In this document: positions 8,974-17,914 of the stretch, piece by piece
How the letters are laid out: each line of letters opens with the position of its first letter
Position numbering within the stretch: the stretch's first letter is position 1
DNA from: Pseudonocardia endophytica
Lineage (GTDB): Bacteria; Actinomycetota; Actinomycetes; Mycobacteriales; Pseudonocardiaceae
Assembly: GCF_004339565.1 (NCBI RefSeq)
Contig: NZ_SMFZ01000001.1
Span: 1,736,001-1,800,000 of the forward strand
Length of the DNA stretch: 64,000 nt
Direction: 5' to 3'
Notes under the pieces: generated by a model
Database searches by the model: none
What the model saw: the letters and a program-made list of their open reading frames with translations, nothing else
What the model was told of the DNA's origin: nothing
Position numbers and translations under genes: made by a program

Positions 8974-9868
8974 GCACGAGGTTGTGCACCACGGAGTCGA
9001 AGCTGTTGCTGTCCTCGACGAGCCCCCAGGACACCATCCAGTCGAACGTGCGCTGGAACTGCGCCTGCGGGTACGGCGCCGGGTCGACGTAGCGCAGCCT
9101 GCCCAGCGGGATCTCGTGCGGCTCGACGGTGCCGAGCTCGGGCGGGATCTCGGCGGTCAGATGGTGCAGGTACGGACGCGGATCCTCGTTGATCGTCGCC
9201 ACCGCCCGGACGACCGCCCGGTTGATGCGTGCGTACGTCTCCTCGTCGACCTGCGGGCTCGCGATCTCGGCGCCGACGTAGAAGGCCTCGGCGAGGATCT
9301 TGTAGCCCTGCTTCTCCGCAAGGGTGATCCACGGCTCCATCAGCGCCGCGGCCTCGACGGTGCCGTCGCGCAGCGCCTCGAACCGGACCTGCGGGCCGCC
9401 GTAGTGCGCGACCGAGATCTCCTCGCGAGGCAGGAACCCCTCCAGGGTCTGGAGCGCGACGTAGTGCGAGCCGTGATGGAAGTTCACCGCGACCGTCACA
9501 CCGGCGAGGTCCTGCGGGTGGGTGGCCGGGTGGTCGCCGCGGACCATGATCGCCTGCCCGTTGACGGCGGCACGCTTGCTCACCACCCGCCCCCCGACCG
9601 TGGTGTCCTGGGTGCGGCGGATCTGGCCCCACTCGCACGCCCGGTAGAGCGAGGCCTCGCCGCTCTCGAAGTGCGACTTGGTGGAGCCGAACGAGCTGAG
9701 CAGCTCGTGGTCCTCCAGCGGCGAGATCCCGGCCCTCGCGTAGTCCTTCGTGACGAACTCGACCTCGACACCCTCGTCGTCGAAGTAGCCCTCGTCCTTG
9801 GCGACGAGCTGGGGCAGGGAGAACACCAGGGACAGCAGCTCCATGGTGACCTTGGGGCGGTCGGGCAT
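8966..9868 (-). CDS. Leaderless NMT1/SsuA-like substrate-binding-fold protein (paralogue 1)
   Basis: 300 residues with the periplasmic-binding-protein type 2 pattern of the SsuA/TauA/NMT1 group. It has no signal peptide and starts directly MPDRPKVTMELLS. It is related throughout to the protein at 12661-13527: both share a CEWG motif with Cys (here YRACEWGQIRR), a conserved GGR, HGSHY/TGSHY, and a MEPW/MEPF stretch. A cytoplasmic binding-fold protein beside an ABC importer may be an enzyme (compare THI5-type or 4,5-dihydroxyphthalate decarboxylase-type proteins) or an intracellular carrier. The function is not known. Confidence 0.75.
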   Translation of the reverse strand: MPDRPKVTMELLSLVFSLPQLVAKDEGYFDDEGVEVEFVTKDYARAGISPLEDHELLSSFGSTKSHFESGEASLYRACEWGQIRRTQDTTVGGRVVSKRAAVNGQAIMVRGDHPATHPQDLAGVTVAVNFHHGSHYVALQTLEGFLPREEISVAHYGGPQVRFEALRDGTVEAAALMEPWITLAEKQGYKILAEAFYVGAEIASPQVDEETYARINRAVVRAVATINEDPRPYLHHLTAEIPPELGTVEPHEIPLGRLRYVDPAPYPQAQFQRTFDWMVSWGLVEDSNSFDSVVHNLVHV

Positions 9869-9896
9869 GACGGTTCCTCTCGTGGGACGGCGCGGC

Positions 9897-10622
9897 TCAG
9901 GCGAGCGCGGAGACGATGCGTGAGTGCAGGTCGAACAGGTGGGTGTCCTCGGCCGAACGGGGCCGCTCGCGGTCGACGCGGTACTCGGCCGCGACGGACG
10001 CGGGACGCCCGGCGAGAACGATGACGCGGTCGGCGAGCAGTGCCGCCTCCAGCGGGTTGTGCGTGACCAGCAGCCCGGTGCGCGGGCGCTGCATCCACAG
10101 GTCCTGCAGGAGCAGGCGCAGCTTGCGGGCGGTGAGCTCGTCGAGCGCGCTGAACGGCTCGTCGAGCAGCACGAGATCGGGCTCGACGGCGAACGCGCGG
10201 GCGACCGCGACGCGCTGCCGCTGGCCGCCGGACAGAACGCTCGGATAGGACCCGGCGTAGTCGGTCAGTCCGACGGCGGCGAGCGCCGCGTCGGCGCCCG
10301 CCGGATCCAGGCCTGCTGCCTCGAGCGCCAGCACGACGTTCTGCCGCACCGGGAGCCAGTCCAGCAGGCGGGGCTGCTGGAACACCACGCCCAGGCGCGG
10401 CTCTCCGATGTGGACGGACCCGGTGTCCGGGGTGACCAGTCCGGCCACGACGTGCAGCAGGGTGGTCTTCCCGGTACCGGACGCGCCGACGACGGCGACC
10501 AGCTCCCCCTCGTCCACCGTGAGGGAGAAGTCCGCGAGGACGGTCTGGGGCGCGCCGCTGCGCGCGTCGACGAACGTCTTGCCGACGCCGTCGAGCCGCA
10601 CCTCGGTCACCGGGGCGCTCAC
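9897..10622 (-). CDS. ABC transporter ATP-binding protein (SsuB/TauB type)
   Basis: 241 residues from a GTG that overlaps the permease stop (GTGA). Walker A GASGTGKTT lies near residue 43, the signature SGGQRQRVAVARA near 132, Walker B LVLLDEP, and the H-loop LLVTHNPLEA. It is the nucleotide-binding subunit of a nitrate/sulfonate/taurine-family importer with the adjacent permease and lipoprotein. Confidence 0.93.
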   Translation of the reverse strand: MSAPVTEVRLDGVGKTFVDARSGAPQTVLADFSLTVDEGELVAVVGASGTGKTTLLHVVAGLVTPDTGSVHIGEPRLGVVFQQPRLLDWLPVRQNVVLALEAAGLDPAGADAALAAVGLTDYAGSYPSVLSGGQRQRVAVARAFAVEPDLVLLDEPFSALDELTARKLRLLLQDLWMQRPRTGLLVTHNPLEAALLADRVIVLAGRPASVAAEYRVDRERPRSAEDTHLFDLHSRIVSALA

Positions 10623-11449
10623 ACCGACACCGCCTTGCGCCACCGGCTCGCCCGCCGTTCGAGACCCTGCAGGACCCCGTACTCCAGGACGGCCATGACC
10701 ACCGCGAACAACAGCGTCCAGGCCAGCACGGCGGCGACGTTCTGCGCGGCGAACGCGTTGTTGAGCTGGTATCCGACGCCACTGGACATACCGAAGACCT
10801 CGACCAGCACGATCACCTTCCAGCCCAACGACAGGCCGAGCCGGGCGCCGGCGAACAGGGACGGGGCGAGCGCGGGCAGCCAGAGCCTGCGCAGCCGGGT
10901 GGCACGGGAGAAGCGGTAGACGTACGCCATCTCCAGCAGATCAGGGTCCACCGACCGCACGCCCTGGTAGACGGTGAGCACGAGCGGCGGCGCCGAGGAC
11001 AACGCGACAGCGGCGACCGGGTTGACCAGCTCGATCCCGAACCAGATCACGCAGAGCAGCGCCCAGACCAGCCCGGGGATGGTAAGTCCGAGCAGCACGG
11101 CGGGCTCGAAGAACCGGCGGGCGATCTCGTTGCGCCCCATCGCGAGCCCGACCGCCACGGCCACGACGAACGCGAGCGCGAATCCGAGCGCCACCCGGAG
11201 CACGGTGATCCCCAGCTGCTCGGCGAACGACCCGTCCGCGACGATCTCGACCAGCTCGGAGCCGATCTCGCCGACACCGGGCACCAGCACGCTGTCCAGC
11301 AGCACGGACATGAGCTGCCAGGCGGCGGCGAGCAGTATCAGGAACGCCAGTGCGGGCAGCCCCGCCCGCAGCCAGCGGCGGCGCAGGCGGGCGGGGGCCG
11401 GGACCGCCGCCGGTTCGACCCGGGAGGGCCGGAGGTCGGTGGCCGTCAT
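10619..11449 (-). CDS. ABC transporter permease (SsuC/TauC type)
   Basis: 276 residues, about six membrane helices, with a BPD_transp_1 domain covering roughly residues 80-265. The ATG overlaps the stop of the binding-protein gene (ATGA). It forms the membrane channel of the importer. Confidence 0.92.
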   Translation of the reverse strand: MTATDLRPSRVEPAAVPAPARLRRRWLRAGLPALAFLILLAAAWQLMSVLLDSVLVPGVGEIGSELVEIVADGSFAEQLGITVLRVALGFALAFVVAVAVGLAMGRNEIARRFFEPAVLLGLTIPGLVWALLCVIWFGIELVNPVAAVALSSAPPLVLTVYQGVRSVDPDLLEMAYVYRFSRATRLRRLWLPALAPSLFAGARLGLSLGWKVIVLVEVFGMSSGVGYQLNNAFAAQNVAAVLAWTLLFAVVMAVLEYGVLQGLERRASRWRKAVSV

Positions 11450-12474
11450 GCCGGTGCTCCCAGGTCGACCCACGGCACCTGCGTCGGCTGAGCCTTGACC
11501 AGGCCGACCTTCTGCGCGACCTCGGTCTGGCGGCGCAGGTTCGCGAATACCGACTCGCCCCACTGCACCGGGTAGACGTCGCGCATCCGGGACGGCAGCA
11601 GATCGATCGCGGCCTTCTCCGTGGCCGGGATGCCGTAGGACTCGTGCAGCTCGGCGAGCACCTGTGGCCGCTCGGAGATGATCTGGTGCGCACGCTGGCG
11701 CAGGCTCGCCAGCGCGGCGGCGGCCGCGCGGTTGCTGTCCACCCAGGCGCGCGTGGCGCCCTGGCCGTTGAGGAACAACGTGTTCGGGTCCTCGCCCGTG
11801 CCGTGGGCCCACAGCTCGCCGACGGTGGCGATCTGACGGGCGCCCTTGGCGACGAGCCGCGTCGCGTTGGGCTCGATCGTGACGATCGCATCGACGTCAC
11901 CGCGGTCGAGCAGGGCCAGTCCGGCGAGGACCGCACCGGGGAAGAGCTGGTGGTCGGCGGTCAGGCTCCCGCCGTTGACGGCCGCGGCGAGCTGGGCGGA
12001 GCGGAACGCGTCGCTGTTGTTCGGCGGCGTCGCCACGCGCTTGCCGCGCAGGTCGGCCGGAGTGCGGTACGGACTGTTCTCGGGCACCAGCCATCGGACG
12101 TGGTTGTTCAGGCTCGTGCTGAAGATGACGACGTCCGAACCGGCCTCGCCGGCGACGACGGCCCCGAGCGGTCCCATGCTGGCCACGTTGAGCGCTCCGG
12201 AGAGCAGCTTGTTCTGGACGTCGCCGGGGCCGGTGCCGGCGACGTAGGTCAGGTCGAGGTCGCCGACCAGGCCGTTCTGCTCGCTGATCGGACGGATCAC
12301 CGCGCCGGCGGTTCCGGCCTGGGTGTCCTCGACGCGGGCCTGCAGCGCCGTGCCTGCAGCGGGTTCCGCACCGCCGCAGGCGGCGAGCAGCGAGGTGCCG
12401 GCGAGACCGGCGGCGCCGAGCAGCGCGGCGCGCAGCACGGCCCTCCGGTCGAGCTGCAGGGGTTGTGCGGGCAT
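11446..12474 (-). CDS. ABC transporter substrate-binding lipoprotein (NMT1/SsuA family)
   Basis: 342 residues. The signal has a double Arg (LDRRAVLRAALL) followed by a lipobox LLAAC near residue 32, so it is a lipoprotein, possibly Tat-exported. The mature part has the SsuA/NMT1 binding fold (LLSGALNVASMGPLGAV, GKRVATPPNNS, IVTIEPNATRL). The start at 12474 is chosen because GGAG lies six bases upstream and the signal follows directly. It is the only exported member of the three binding-type proteins in this operon. The ligand is unknown; the preceding Cys-containing leader hints at sulfur. Confidence 0.9.
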   Translation of the reverse strand: MPAQPLQLDRRAVLRAALLGAAGLAGTSLLAACGGAEPAAGTALQARVEDTQAGTAGAVIRPISEQNGLVGDLDLTYVAGTGPGDVQNKLLSGALNVASMGPLGAVVAGEAGSDVVIFSTSLNNHVRWLVPENSPYRTPADLRGKRVATPPNNSDAFRSAQLAAAVNGGSLTADHQLFPGAVLAGLALLDRGDVDAIVTIEPNATRLVAKGARQIATVGELWAHGTGEDPNTLFLNGQGATRAWVDSNRAAAAALASLRQRAHQIISERPQVLAELHESYGIPATEKAAIDLLPSRMRDVYPVQWGESVFANLRRQTEVAQKVGLVKAQPTQVPWVDLGAPA

Positions 12475-12571
12475 GACGACTCCGGGTGTCGGGGCGGCGC
12501 GTCGGGGCACGCCGGATCGGACCGTCTGCACACGACGCAGCGGCCCGCGTGGGGGTGGAAGAGGGCGGGAC

Positions 12572-12664
12572 TCAGTGCCCCGGACACACCCCGCCGTTGA
12601 TCAGGCAGAGGTCGATGTGGCGGCGCCGGGTCAGCAACCGCACCAGGCCGGCGGGGGCCGTCAC
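12572..12664 (-). CDS. Short leader peptide (RRRHIDLC type) before the ABC operon
   Basis: A 30-codon reading frame from GTG 12662-12664, which overlaps the stop of the upstream gene (GTGA), to TGA at 12572. It ends LLTRRRHIDLCLINGGVC plus four residues. Short peptides with an RRHxDL(C) core are known in actinobacteria upstream of sulfur- and NMT1-type ABC genes and are annotated as putative leader peptides. Two Cys codons sit after the core. The 97 bases between its stop and the lipoprotein gene are GC-rich with inverted repeats, which would suit attenuation. Translation itself is inferred. Confidence 0.65.
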   Translation of the reverse strand: MTAPAGLVRLLTRRRHIDLCLINGGVCPGH

Positions 12665-13527
12665 CGCATGGCCTTCAGGGTCTCGTACCCGGACCGGCCG
12701 TCCGTGAGACGCCAGGAACGCATCCAGGCGTAGGTCTCGGTGAAGCGCCGCTCGGTGAACGGCGCGATGTGGGTGTAGCGGTAGTAGTCGGGGCGCAGGT
12801 CCGAGGGGTCGAGCCGGTCCCCGGCCTCGGCGGCGATCAGGGGTGCCCAGCGCGGACGGTCGGCGTTGATCAGGTCGACGGCCTTGTCCACCGCGCCGCG
12901 GTACGCCTCCTGCTGCGCCGCCGTCAGGTGCGGCGCGACGACCTGGGAGCCGCGGTAGGCGTAGGTGCCCAGCACGTGCGCACCATGGGTGAGCGCGACG
13001 CTGAGGAACGGCTCCATCAGCATCGTCGCCCGGCACTCCCCCGACAGCAGCATGTCCAGGCGGGCAGCCGGCGGGCCGCCGTGCACGAGCTCGATCCGCT
13101 GCCGGGGCACGGTGCCCTCGAGCAGGTGCAGCGCGGTGTAGTGCGAGCCGGTGAACTCGTTGATCGTCACCGGGACCCCGGCGAGGTCGTGCGGTTCGTT
13201 CAGATGGTCGTCGGTGCTGACGAGCGCCTGGGACACGACGGCGGCGCGCAGATGCCCGATCCGACCGCCGCGCGTGTCCCGCTCCAGCCGGTCGATCCCG
13301 CCCCACTCGCAGACGTTGTAGACGTCCGCCCGCGCAGCCGTGAACTGCGACTCCTTGTGCCGGGCAGCCGGATTGCGCTCGGTGTCGGCCGAGCGGTCGG
13401 CCGCATCCTGGAACCGCACGGCCAGTCCCGCGGCGTCGAACAGTCCCTCCCGGACCGCGACCATCTCGGGAAGATCGAAGACGACGTGGTTGGGCGACAC
13501 CACGATCTCGCCGTGCTCCGCGCCCAT
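12661..13527 (-). CDS. Leaderless NMT1/SsuA-like substrate-binding-fold protein (paralogue 2)
   Basis: 288 residues from ATG 13527, with GGAAGAGG just upstream. It is a paralogue of 8966-9868 and again lacks a signal peptide. It shares YNVCEWGGIDR, TGSHYTALHLLEGTVPR and a C-terminal RFTETYAWMRSW block similar to the QRTFDWMVSW of paralogue 1. It is first in the operon, followed by the leader peptide and the ABC genes. The conserved Cys in CEWG would suit a catalytic or metal-binding site, which is unproven. Confidence 0.75.
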   Translation of the reverse strand: MGAEHGEIVVSPNHVVFDLPEMVAVREGLFDAAGLAVRFQDAADRSADTERNPAARHKESQFTAARADVYNVCEWGGIDRLERDTRGGRIGHLRAAVVSQALVSTDDHLNEPHDLAGVPVTINEFTGSHYTALHLLEGTVPRQRIELVHGGPPAARLDMLLSGECRATMLMEPFLSVALTHGAHVLGTYAYRGSQVVAPHLTAAQQEAYRGAVDKAVDLINADRPRWAPLIAAEAGDRLDPSDLRPDYYRYTHIAPFTERRFTETYAWMRSWRLTDGRSGYETLKAMR

Positions 13528-13648
13528 ACCTCTTCCGTCCTCACGATCGGGTGGTCCGAGCGTAGGCACGCCTGTCGGCTGGGGTCAACAGATCTTTGCG
13601 GGATGCGAGACACATTCGCGCATCGTGGAAACGCCGGTGGGATGTCGC

Positions 13649-14470
13649 TCAGAACTCACCGAACGCTATCGACACCGGCAGGCCCTCCAGGGCGTCGGCC
13701 GCCGAACGTACGACCGCCCCCAGCTCGTCGAGCCGCTCCTCGAGCAGCCTGCTCGACGGACCCTGGATCTCCACACCCATCCGGACGATCTCGGTTGCCC
13801 CGACCACCGGTGCCGCCACCGCGCGCAGCGACGGGTCGTGCGGGTCATCGAGTACGGCGTACCCACGGAACTGTGTCGCGAGCAGGTCGATCTCCGCAGC
13901 CCATGTCTCCGGTTCGCCGCGGCCGGTGCGCGTCAGGATCTCCGCCGCCTGCCCGACCGGGTCGCCGCCGAACGCGACGATCGCGCACCCGATCGCGGAG
14001 TCCAGCAACGGGACCCGCGCACCGGGCTGTCCGGTGTAGCGGAGCATCCGGGTGGAGGGCACCGACAGTAGGACGAGCACATCGTCGCCACGACGCATGC
14101 CGATGCTCGCCGTCTCCCCGGTGCGGTCGGCGAGCTCCTTCAGCACGTCCGCGGCCTCCGGCACGCCGGACGCGCCGAGACTCTTGCGCGCCAGCCGCAG
14201 CAGCAGCGGTCCCGGCAGGAAGCGCTCCGAACCGGCCTCTCGACAGAGCAGATTGCCGGACACGAGCGTGTGCGCCAGCCGATGGGCCGTCGAGACGGTC
14301 ACCCCGGTGACCTTCGCGATCTCCGTTGTGGTCAGACCGCCGGCACTGTCCACGACGACACCGAGAACCGCCGCGGCCCGGGCCACCGACTGGATCTCCG
14401 AACCGCGCGCGCCCTGCTCGGACCCACGCGCCGCCGACCCGACGGTCCTCCTCGGTGGTGACTCCGGCAC
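13649..14470 (-). CDS. IclR-family transcriptional regulator
   Basis: 273 residues from a GTG. An N-terminal winged helix-turn-helix (SVARAAAVLGVVVD, then TTTEIAKVTGVTVSTAHRL near 48-66) precedes an IclR effector domain (GETASIGMRRGDDVLVL, LLDSAIGCAIVAF, GYAVLDDPHDPSLRAVAAPV). It is upstream of and co-directional with the ABC operon, 121 bases away, and is a plausible local regulator. The effector is unknown. Confidence 0.88.
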   Translation of the reverse strand: MPESPPRRTVGSAARGSEQGARGSEIQSVARAAAVLGVVVDSAGGLTTTEIAKVTGVTVSTAHRLAHTLVSGNLLCREAGSERFLPGPLLLRLARKSLGASGVPEAADVLKELADRTGETASIGMRRGDDVLVLLSVPSTRMLRYTGQPGARVPLLDSAIGCAIVAFGGDPVGQAAEILTRTGRGEPETWAAEIDLLATQFRGYAVLDDPHDPSLRAVAAPVVGATEIVRMGVEIQGPSSRLLEERLDELGAVVRSAADALEGLPVSIAFGEF

Positions 14471-14537
14471 CGCAACACCCTAGCCCCGGGAACGACCCGC
14501 ACACCCGCGGCGAGGAGCCAACTCCGTGCCCGCGCGT

Positions 14538-15377
14538 TCAGAGGATGCCGGCCTCTCGTGCCACGACGACCGCTCGCGTCCGGTTGCGCACGTCGAGCTT
14601 GCGCATCGTGGTGTGCAGGTAGGCCTTCACCGTGTCGACGGTGATGCCGAGCCGGGCGGCGATCTCGGCGTTCGTCGAGCCCACCGCCACGAGTCGGAGC
14701 GCCTCCAGCTCACGGGGCGCCAGGGACGGGGCGTCGGCACCGGGACGAGGCGTGCCGGTCCGGCCCGACAGTCTCCTGTGGATCCGGGCTAGAGCGGCGC
14801 GGAGGGCCGGGTCCGCCGTCGTGCGCGCGATGTCCGCGAGCTCACCGAGCGCGCTCGTGTACGAGGCTGAGTCCGACGGTCCGGGCGGCGGCGCAGGCGC
14901 CGGCCTGTCCAGCAGAGACACGACATCGCGGGAGATGGTCGAGGCGACCGCGTCGGCGTTGCGGAGCGCCGTGTCCCCGATCCGCCCGTCGTCGCGGACC
15001 GCGCCGTACATGACGCCGCGCACCGTGCCGTGCACGAGGAGCGGGTACGCCAGGATCGACGTGAGCCGCTCGTGCTCGACGACCACGTGGTCGTAGTCGT
15101 GGGTGATGCCCGACGTCGAGGCGTAGTCGTGGACCCGGCACGGCGTCATTCGAGCCATCGCGGCGCCCCCTAGCCCGCGTCCGGAGATGACGCTGAGCAG
15201 ACGCAGGGAGTCGCTGAGAGTTCCCCGCAGGTGGCTGATCGTCAGCAATGGTCCGTACTGGGCCGAACGGGCGGCGCCGCCGAACACGACGGGGAGTCCG
15301 GTCAGCCTCTGCAACTCGCCGAGGCGACGTGGGAGGACCGTCTCCACAGCCCGGGCGATCGTGTCGTCCTCGATCAC
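14538..15377 (-). CDS. GAF-like/LuxR-type transcriptional regulator
   Basis: About 279 residues from GTG 15377, with GGGAGGA nearby upstream. A GAF-like sensory region (LLTISHLRGTLSD, VVEHERLTSILAYPLLVHG, VRGVMYGAVR) covers roughly residues 30-160. A C-terminal LuxR helix-turn-helix follows (LAPRELEALRLVAVGSTNAEIA, then ITVDTVKAYLHTTMRKL). It is divergent from the acyl-CoA synthetase at 15733, and the 355-base gap between them holds a perfect palindrome. It probably controls that gene; this is an inference from position. Confidence 0.82.
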   Translation of the reverse strand: MIEDDTIARAVETVLPRRLGELQRLTGLPVVFGGAARSAQYGPLLTISHLRGTLSDSLRLLSVISGRGLGGAAMARMTPCRVHDYASTSGITHDYDHVVVEHERLTSILAYPLLVHGTVRGVMYGAVRDDGRIGDTALRNADAVASTISRDVVSLLDRPAPAPPPGPSDSASYTSALGELADIARTTADPALRAALARIHRRLSGRTGTPRPGADAPSLAPRELEALRLVAVGSTNAEIAARLGITVDTVKAYLHTTMRKLDVRNRTRAVVVAREAGIL

Positions 15378-15732
15378 GTGTCCTCCCGTTCGGGCGGGCG
15401 TCCATGCCCGCGTGGACCAGCTATCACATCGTAGTGAACGGTCGGCGGGAGGATGCTCGTTCTTCCGGGCCGCTGCCGACCACGATGCGTATGGTGCCCG
15501 GGCGGGCAGATCGCCGAACACCAACTTCAGTTGGTAGCGGGCCCCGATCCGATTCGCGACTCTCCAGCAGCCCCTGTCGGTGACCCGCTCGACGAGGAGC
15601 CACGAATGCCGATGCCCCGGTGTTCGACCCGATGCTGCGTCAGACGCACGACCGGGCGCCCGAAGCACGAGTCCGCGACGACCGCCGCGCCATCGCGCGC
15701 TGATCCGCCCATCCCCTCCGGAGGCCATCTCC
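15378..15732. other. Divergent promoter region between LuxR-type regulator and acyl-CoA synthetase
   Basis: 355 bases without a convincing gene. Its one clear structure is the palindrome at 15520-15535. CGGAGG just before 15733 is the synthetase ribosome-binding site. Confidence 0.5.
15520..15535. promoter_or_regulatory. Perfect 16-base palindrome, candidate operator
   Basis: ACCAACT-TC-AGTTGGT, seven-base arms with a two-base centre, midway between the divergent genes at 15377 and 15733. It is AT-richer than its surroundings. It could bind the adjacent LuxR-type regulator or an unlinked dimeric repressor. Confidence 0.5.
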
Positions 15733-17442
15733 ATGCCGACCAATCACGACATCTACCGTGAGGCTCGCGACCGGCTGGTCGCGCTACACGGCGACCACCA
15801 GAAGGCGGTGACCGACTTCGAGTGGCCGGCCCTACACGGTCCGTTCCAGTGGGCCCACGACTGGTTCGACGCGATCGCCGACGGTGACGGGCGGACGGCC
15901 CTGCACATCGTCGAGGAAGACGGGAGTGAGGGCTCCTGGACGTTCGACGGGATGCGGCGCCGATCCAACCAGGTCGCCCGCTGGCTGGCCGGCCACGGAG
16001 TCCGCCGCGGTGACAGCGTGCTGATCATGCTGGGCAACAGGGTCGAGCTGTGGGAGTCGATGCTCGCGGTGATGAAGCTCGGCGCGGTGATCATGCCGGC
16101 GACCACGGCCCTCGGCGCGACGGACCTGCCCGACCGGATCGACCGCGGAGCGGCGAAACACCTGATCGTCGAGTCCGCGAGCGCCTCGAAGTTCGACGGG
16201 CTGCTCACCGGTCCCCGAGACGGCACCACCACGATCGCCGTCGGCGGCGGCGTCCCGGGATGGCTGGACTACGAGGACTCGTACCGGTGCGACGACGGGC
16301 CCGTCGAGCATCCTGGCACCGTCGCCGACGACCGGTTGCTCCTCTACTTCACCTCGGGCACCACGAGCCGGCCCAAGCTCGTCGAGCACACCCAGGCCTC
16401 CTACCCGGTCGGGCACCTGACCACCATGTACTGGCTGGGACTGACCCCCGGCGACATCCACCTCAACATCAGCTCCCCCGGCTGGGCCAAGCACGCCTGG
16501 TCCTGCTTCTTCGCACCCTGGATCGCCGGGGCGACGATCTTCCTCTACAACTACTCCCGCTTCGACGCCACCGCGCTGCTGACCAACATCCGGGACAAAG
16601 GCGTGACCACGTTCTGCGCACCGCCCACGGTGTGGCGCATGCTCATCAAGGCCGACCTGTCGGATGGGCCCGGTTCGCTGCGCGAGGTGATCGCCGCCGG
16701 GGAGCCGCTCAACCCGGAGATCATCGACCAGGTGCAGCGACAGTGGGGACTCACCCTGCGCGACGGGTTCGGCCAGACCGAGACCACGGCCTCGGTGGGC
16801 AACACCCCGGGCTCGGCGGTCAAGCCCGGATCGATGGGCCGACCGCTGCCCGGCGTCCCCGTGGTCCTGCTCGACGAAGCCACCGGCGAGCCCTCGGAAA
16901 CCGAGGGTGAAATCTGCATCGACCTCTCCCAGCGCCCCACCAGCCTGATGACCCGCTACCTCGACATGCCTGACAAGACGGCCGAGGCGATGCACGGCGG
17001 CTACTACCACACCGGCGACACCGCCGCCCGTGACACCGACGGCTACCTGTTCTACGTCGGACGCACCGACGACGTGTTCAAGGCCTCCGACTACAAGATC
17101 TCCCCGTTCGAGCTGGAGAGCGTGCTCATCGAGCACCCGGCCGTGCTGGAGGCCGCCGTCGTGCCGCAGCCGGACCCGGTGCGGCTGGCAGTGCCCAAGG
17201 CCTACGTCGCCCTGGCTCCTGGCCACGAACCGAACCGGGACACCGCCCTCGCAATCCTGCGCCATACCCGCGAGAACCTCGCCCCCTACCTCCGGATACG
17301 ACGGCTGGAGTTCGCCGAGCTTCCGAAAACGATCTCCGGAAAGATCCGCCGCGTCGAGCTTCGGAAACGCGAACAGGACCAGGCGGACACCGTCATGACC
17401 TCGGAATGGCGCGACGACCAGTTCCCGGAGCTGAAGTCCTGA
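15733..17442 (+). CDS. Acyl-CoA synthetase (ACSM/AcsA-like AMP-forming ligase)
   Basis: 569 residues. P-loop YFTSGTTSRPK lies near 205, the aromatic-rich stretch SSPGWAKHAWS near 250, GFGQTET near 350, YYHTGDTA near 423 and the C-terminal KTISGKIRR lysine near 540. The layout resembles medium-chain acyl-CoA/benzoate-type synthetases. It forms an acyl-AMP and then the CoA thioester of an unknown carboxylic acid. It stands alone on the + strand opposite the GAF-LuxR gene, with a thiolase relic downstream. Confidence 0.87.
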   Translation: MPTNHDIYREARDRLVALHGDHQKAVTDFEWPALHGPFQWAHDWFDAIADGDGRTALHIVEEDGSEGSWTFDGMRRRSNQVARWLAGHGVRRGDSVLIMLGNRVELWESMLAVMKLGAVIMPATTALGATDLPDRIDRGAAKHLIVESASASKFDGLLTGPRDGTTTIAVGGGVPGWLDYEDSYRCDDGPVEHPGTVADDRLLLYFTSGTTSRPKLVEHTQASYPVGHLTTMYWLGLTPGDIHLNISSPGWAKHAWSCFFAPWIAGATIFLYNYSRFDATALLTNIRDKGVTTFCAPPTVWRMLIKADLSDGPGSLREVIAAGEPLNPEIIDQVQRQWGLTLRDGFGQTETTASVGNTPGSAVKPGSMGRPLPGVPVVLLDEATGEPSETEGEICIDLSQRPTSLMTRYLDMPDKTAEAMHGGYYHTGDTAARDTDGYLFYVGRTDDVFKASDYKISPFELESVLIEHPAVLEAAVVPQPDPVRLAVPKAYVALAPGHEPNRDTALAILRHTRENLAPYLRIRRLEFAELPKTISGKIRRVELRKREQDQADTVMTSEWRDDQFPELKS

Positions 17443-17543
17443 TTCACCCGGTTCACCTGCTGCGCGCGGCCGACCGAGATGCCATGGACCCGACCCTCGC
17501 CTGGCGCTGCGGCGGTTCTTCGGACGGCTGCCGTACTTCGACG

Positions 17544-17760
17544 TCAAGTCCGGGTACCGGTCATGCCGAACGGGTGGCCGAGCGCGATCGCGCCGCCGGA
17601 GACGTTCACCGTGTCCTCGTTGATGCCGAGTGCGCGGGCCGATCCCAGGACCTGGACGGCGAACGCCTCGTTGATCTCGATCAGATCGACGTCCATGATC
17701 GTCATCGCGGCCGAGGCACGTGCTCGCCGCGACGCCTCGATCGGCCCGATACCCATCCGG
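17544..17760 (-). pseudogene. Thiolase C-terminal fragment (relic)
   Basis: Minus-strand frame with GIGPIEASRRARASA, VDLIEINEAFAVQVL and the GHPFGMTG block of acetyl-CoA acetyltransferases. It has no N-terminal catalytic-Cys domain and stops right after GMTGTRT, losing the final CxGGGxG block. It lies in the 472-base gap 17443-17914, where I see nothing else intact. The nearest intact thiolase of this type in the window is at 40360. Confidence 0.7.
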
Positions 17761-17914
17761 TTCCCCGCGCCGCAGCATTGACACAGCAGGTCGTGTGGCG
17801 TCGGGCCGTGGACAGTCACGATGTCAGCGGACCCCGCCGCAAGTCGGCGTTGAGATCGGTTCAGTCCGACTTGGGCGGGTGCACGCTACTGGGCTTCCAT
17901 CGTTGTGACCGTGC

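Noticed and set aside
11350..12600. Plus-strand frame opposite the ABC lipoprotein gene
   Set aside because: Antisense of a clear binding protein with lipobox; no recognisable fold.
17497..17556. Plus-strand fragment reading RRFFGRLPYFDVKSGY next to the thiolase relic
   Set aside because: Looks protein-like but is very short and overlaps the relic in antisense; I could not identify a family.
15832..17784. 650-codon minus-strand frame opposite the acyl-CoA synthetase
   Set aside because: Low-complexity Gly/Arg/Val-rich antisense shadow; the synthetase on the other strand has all family motifs.
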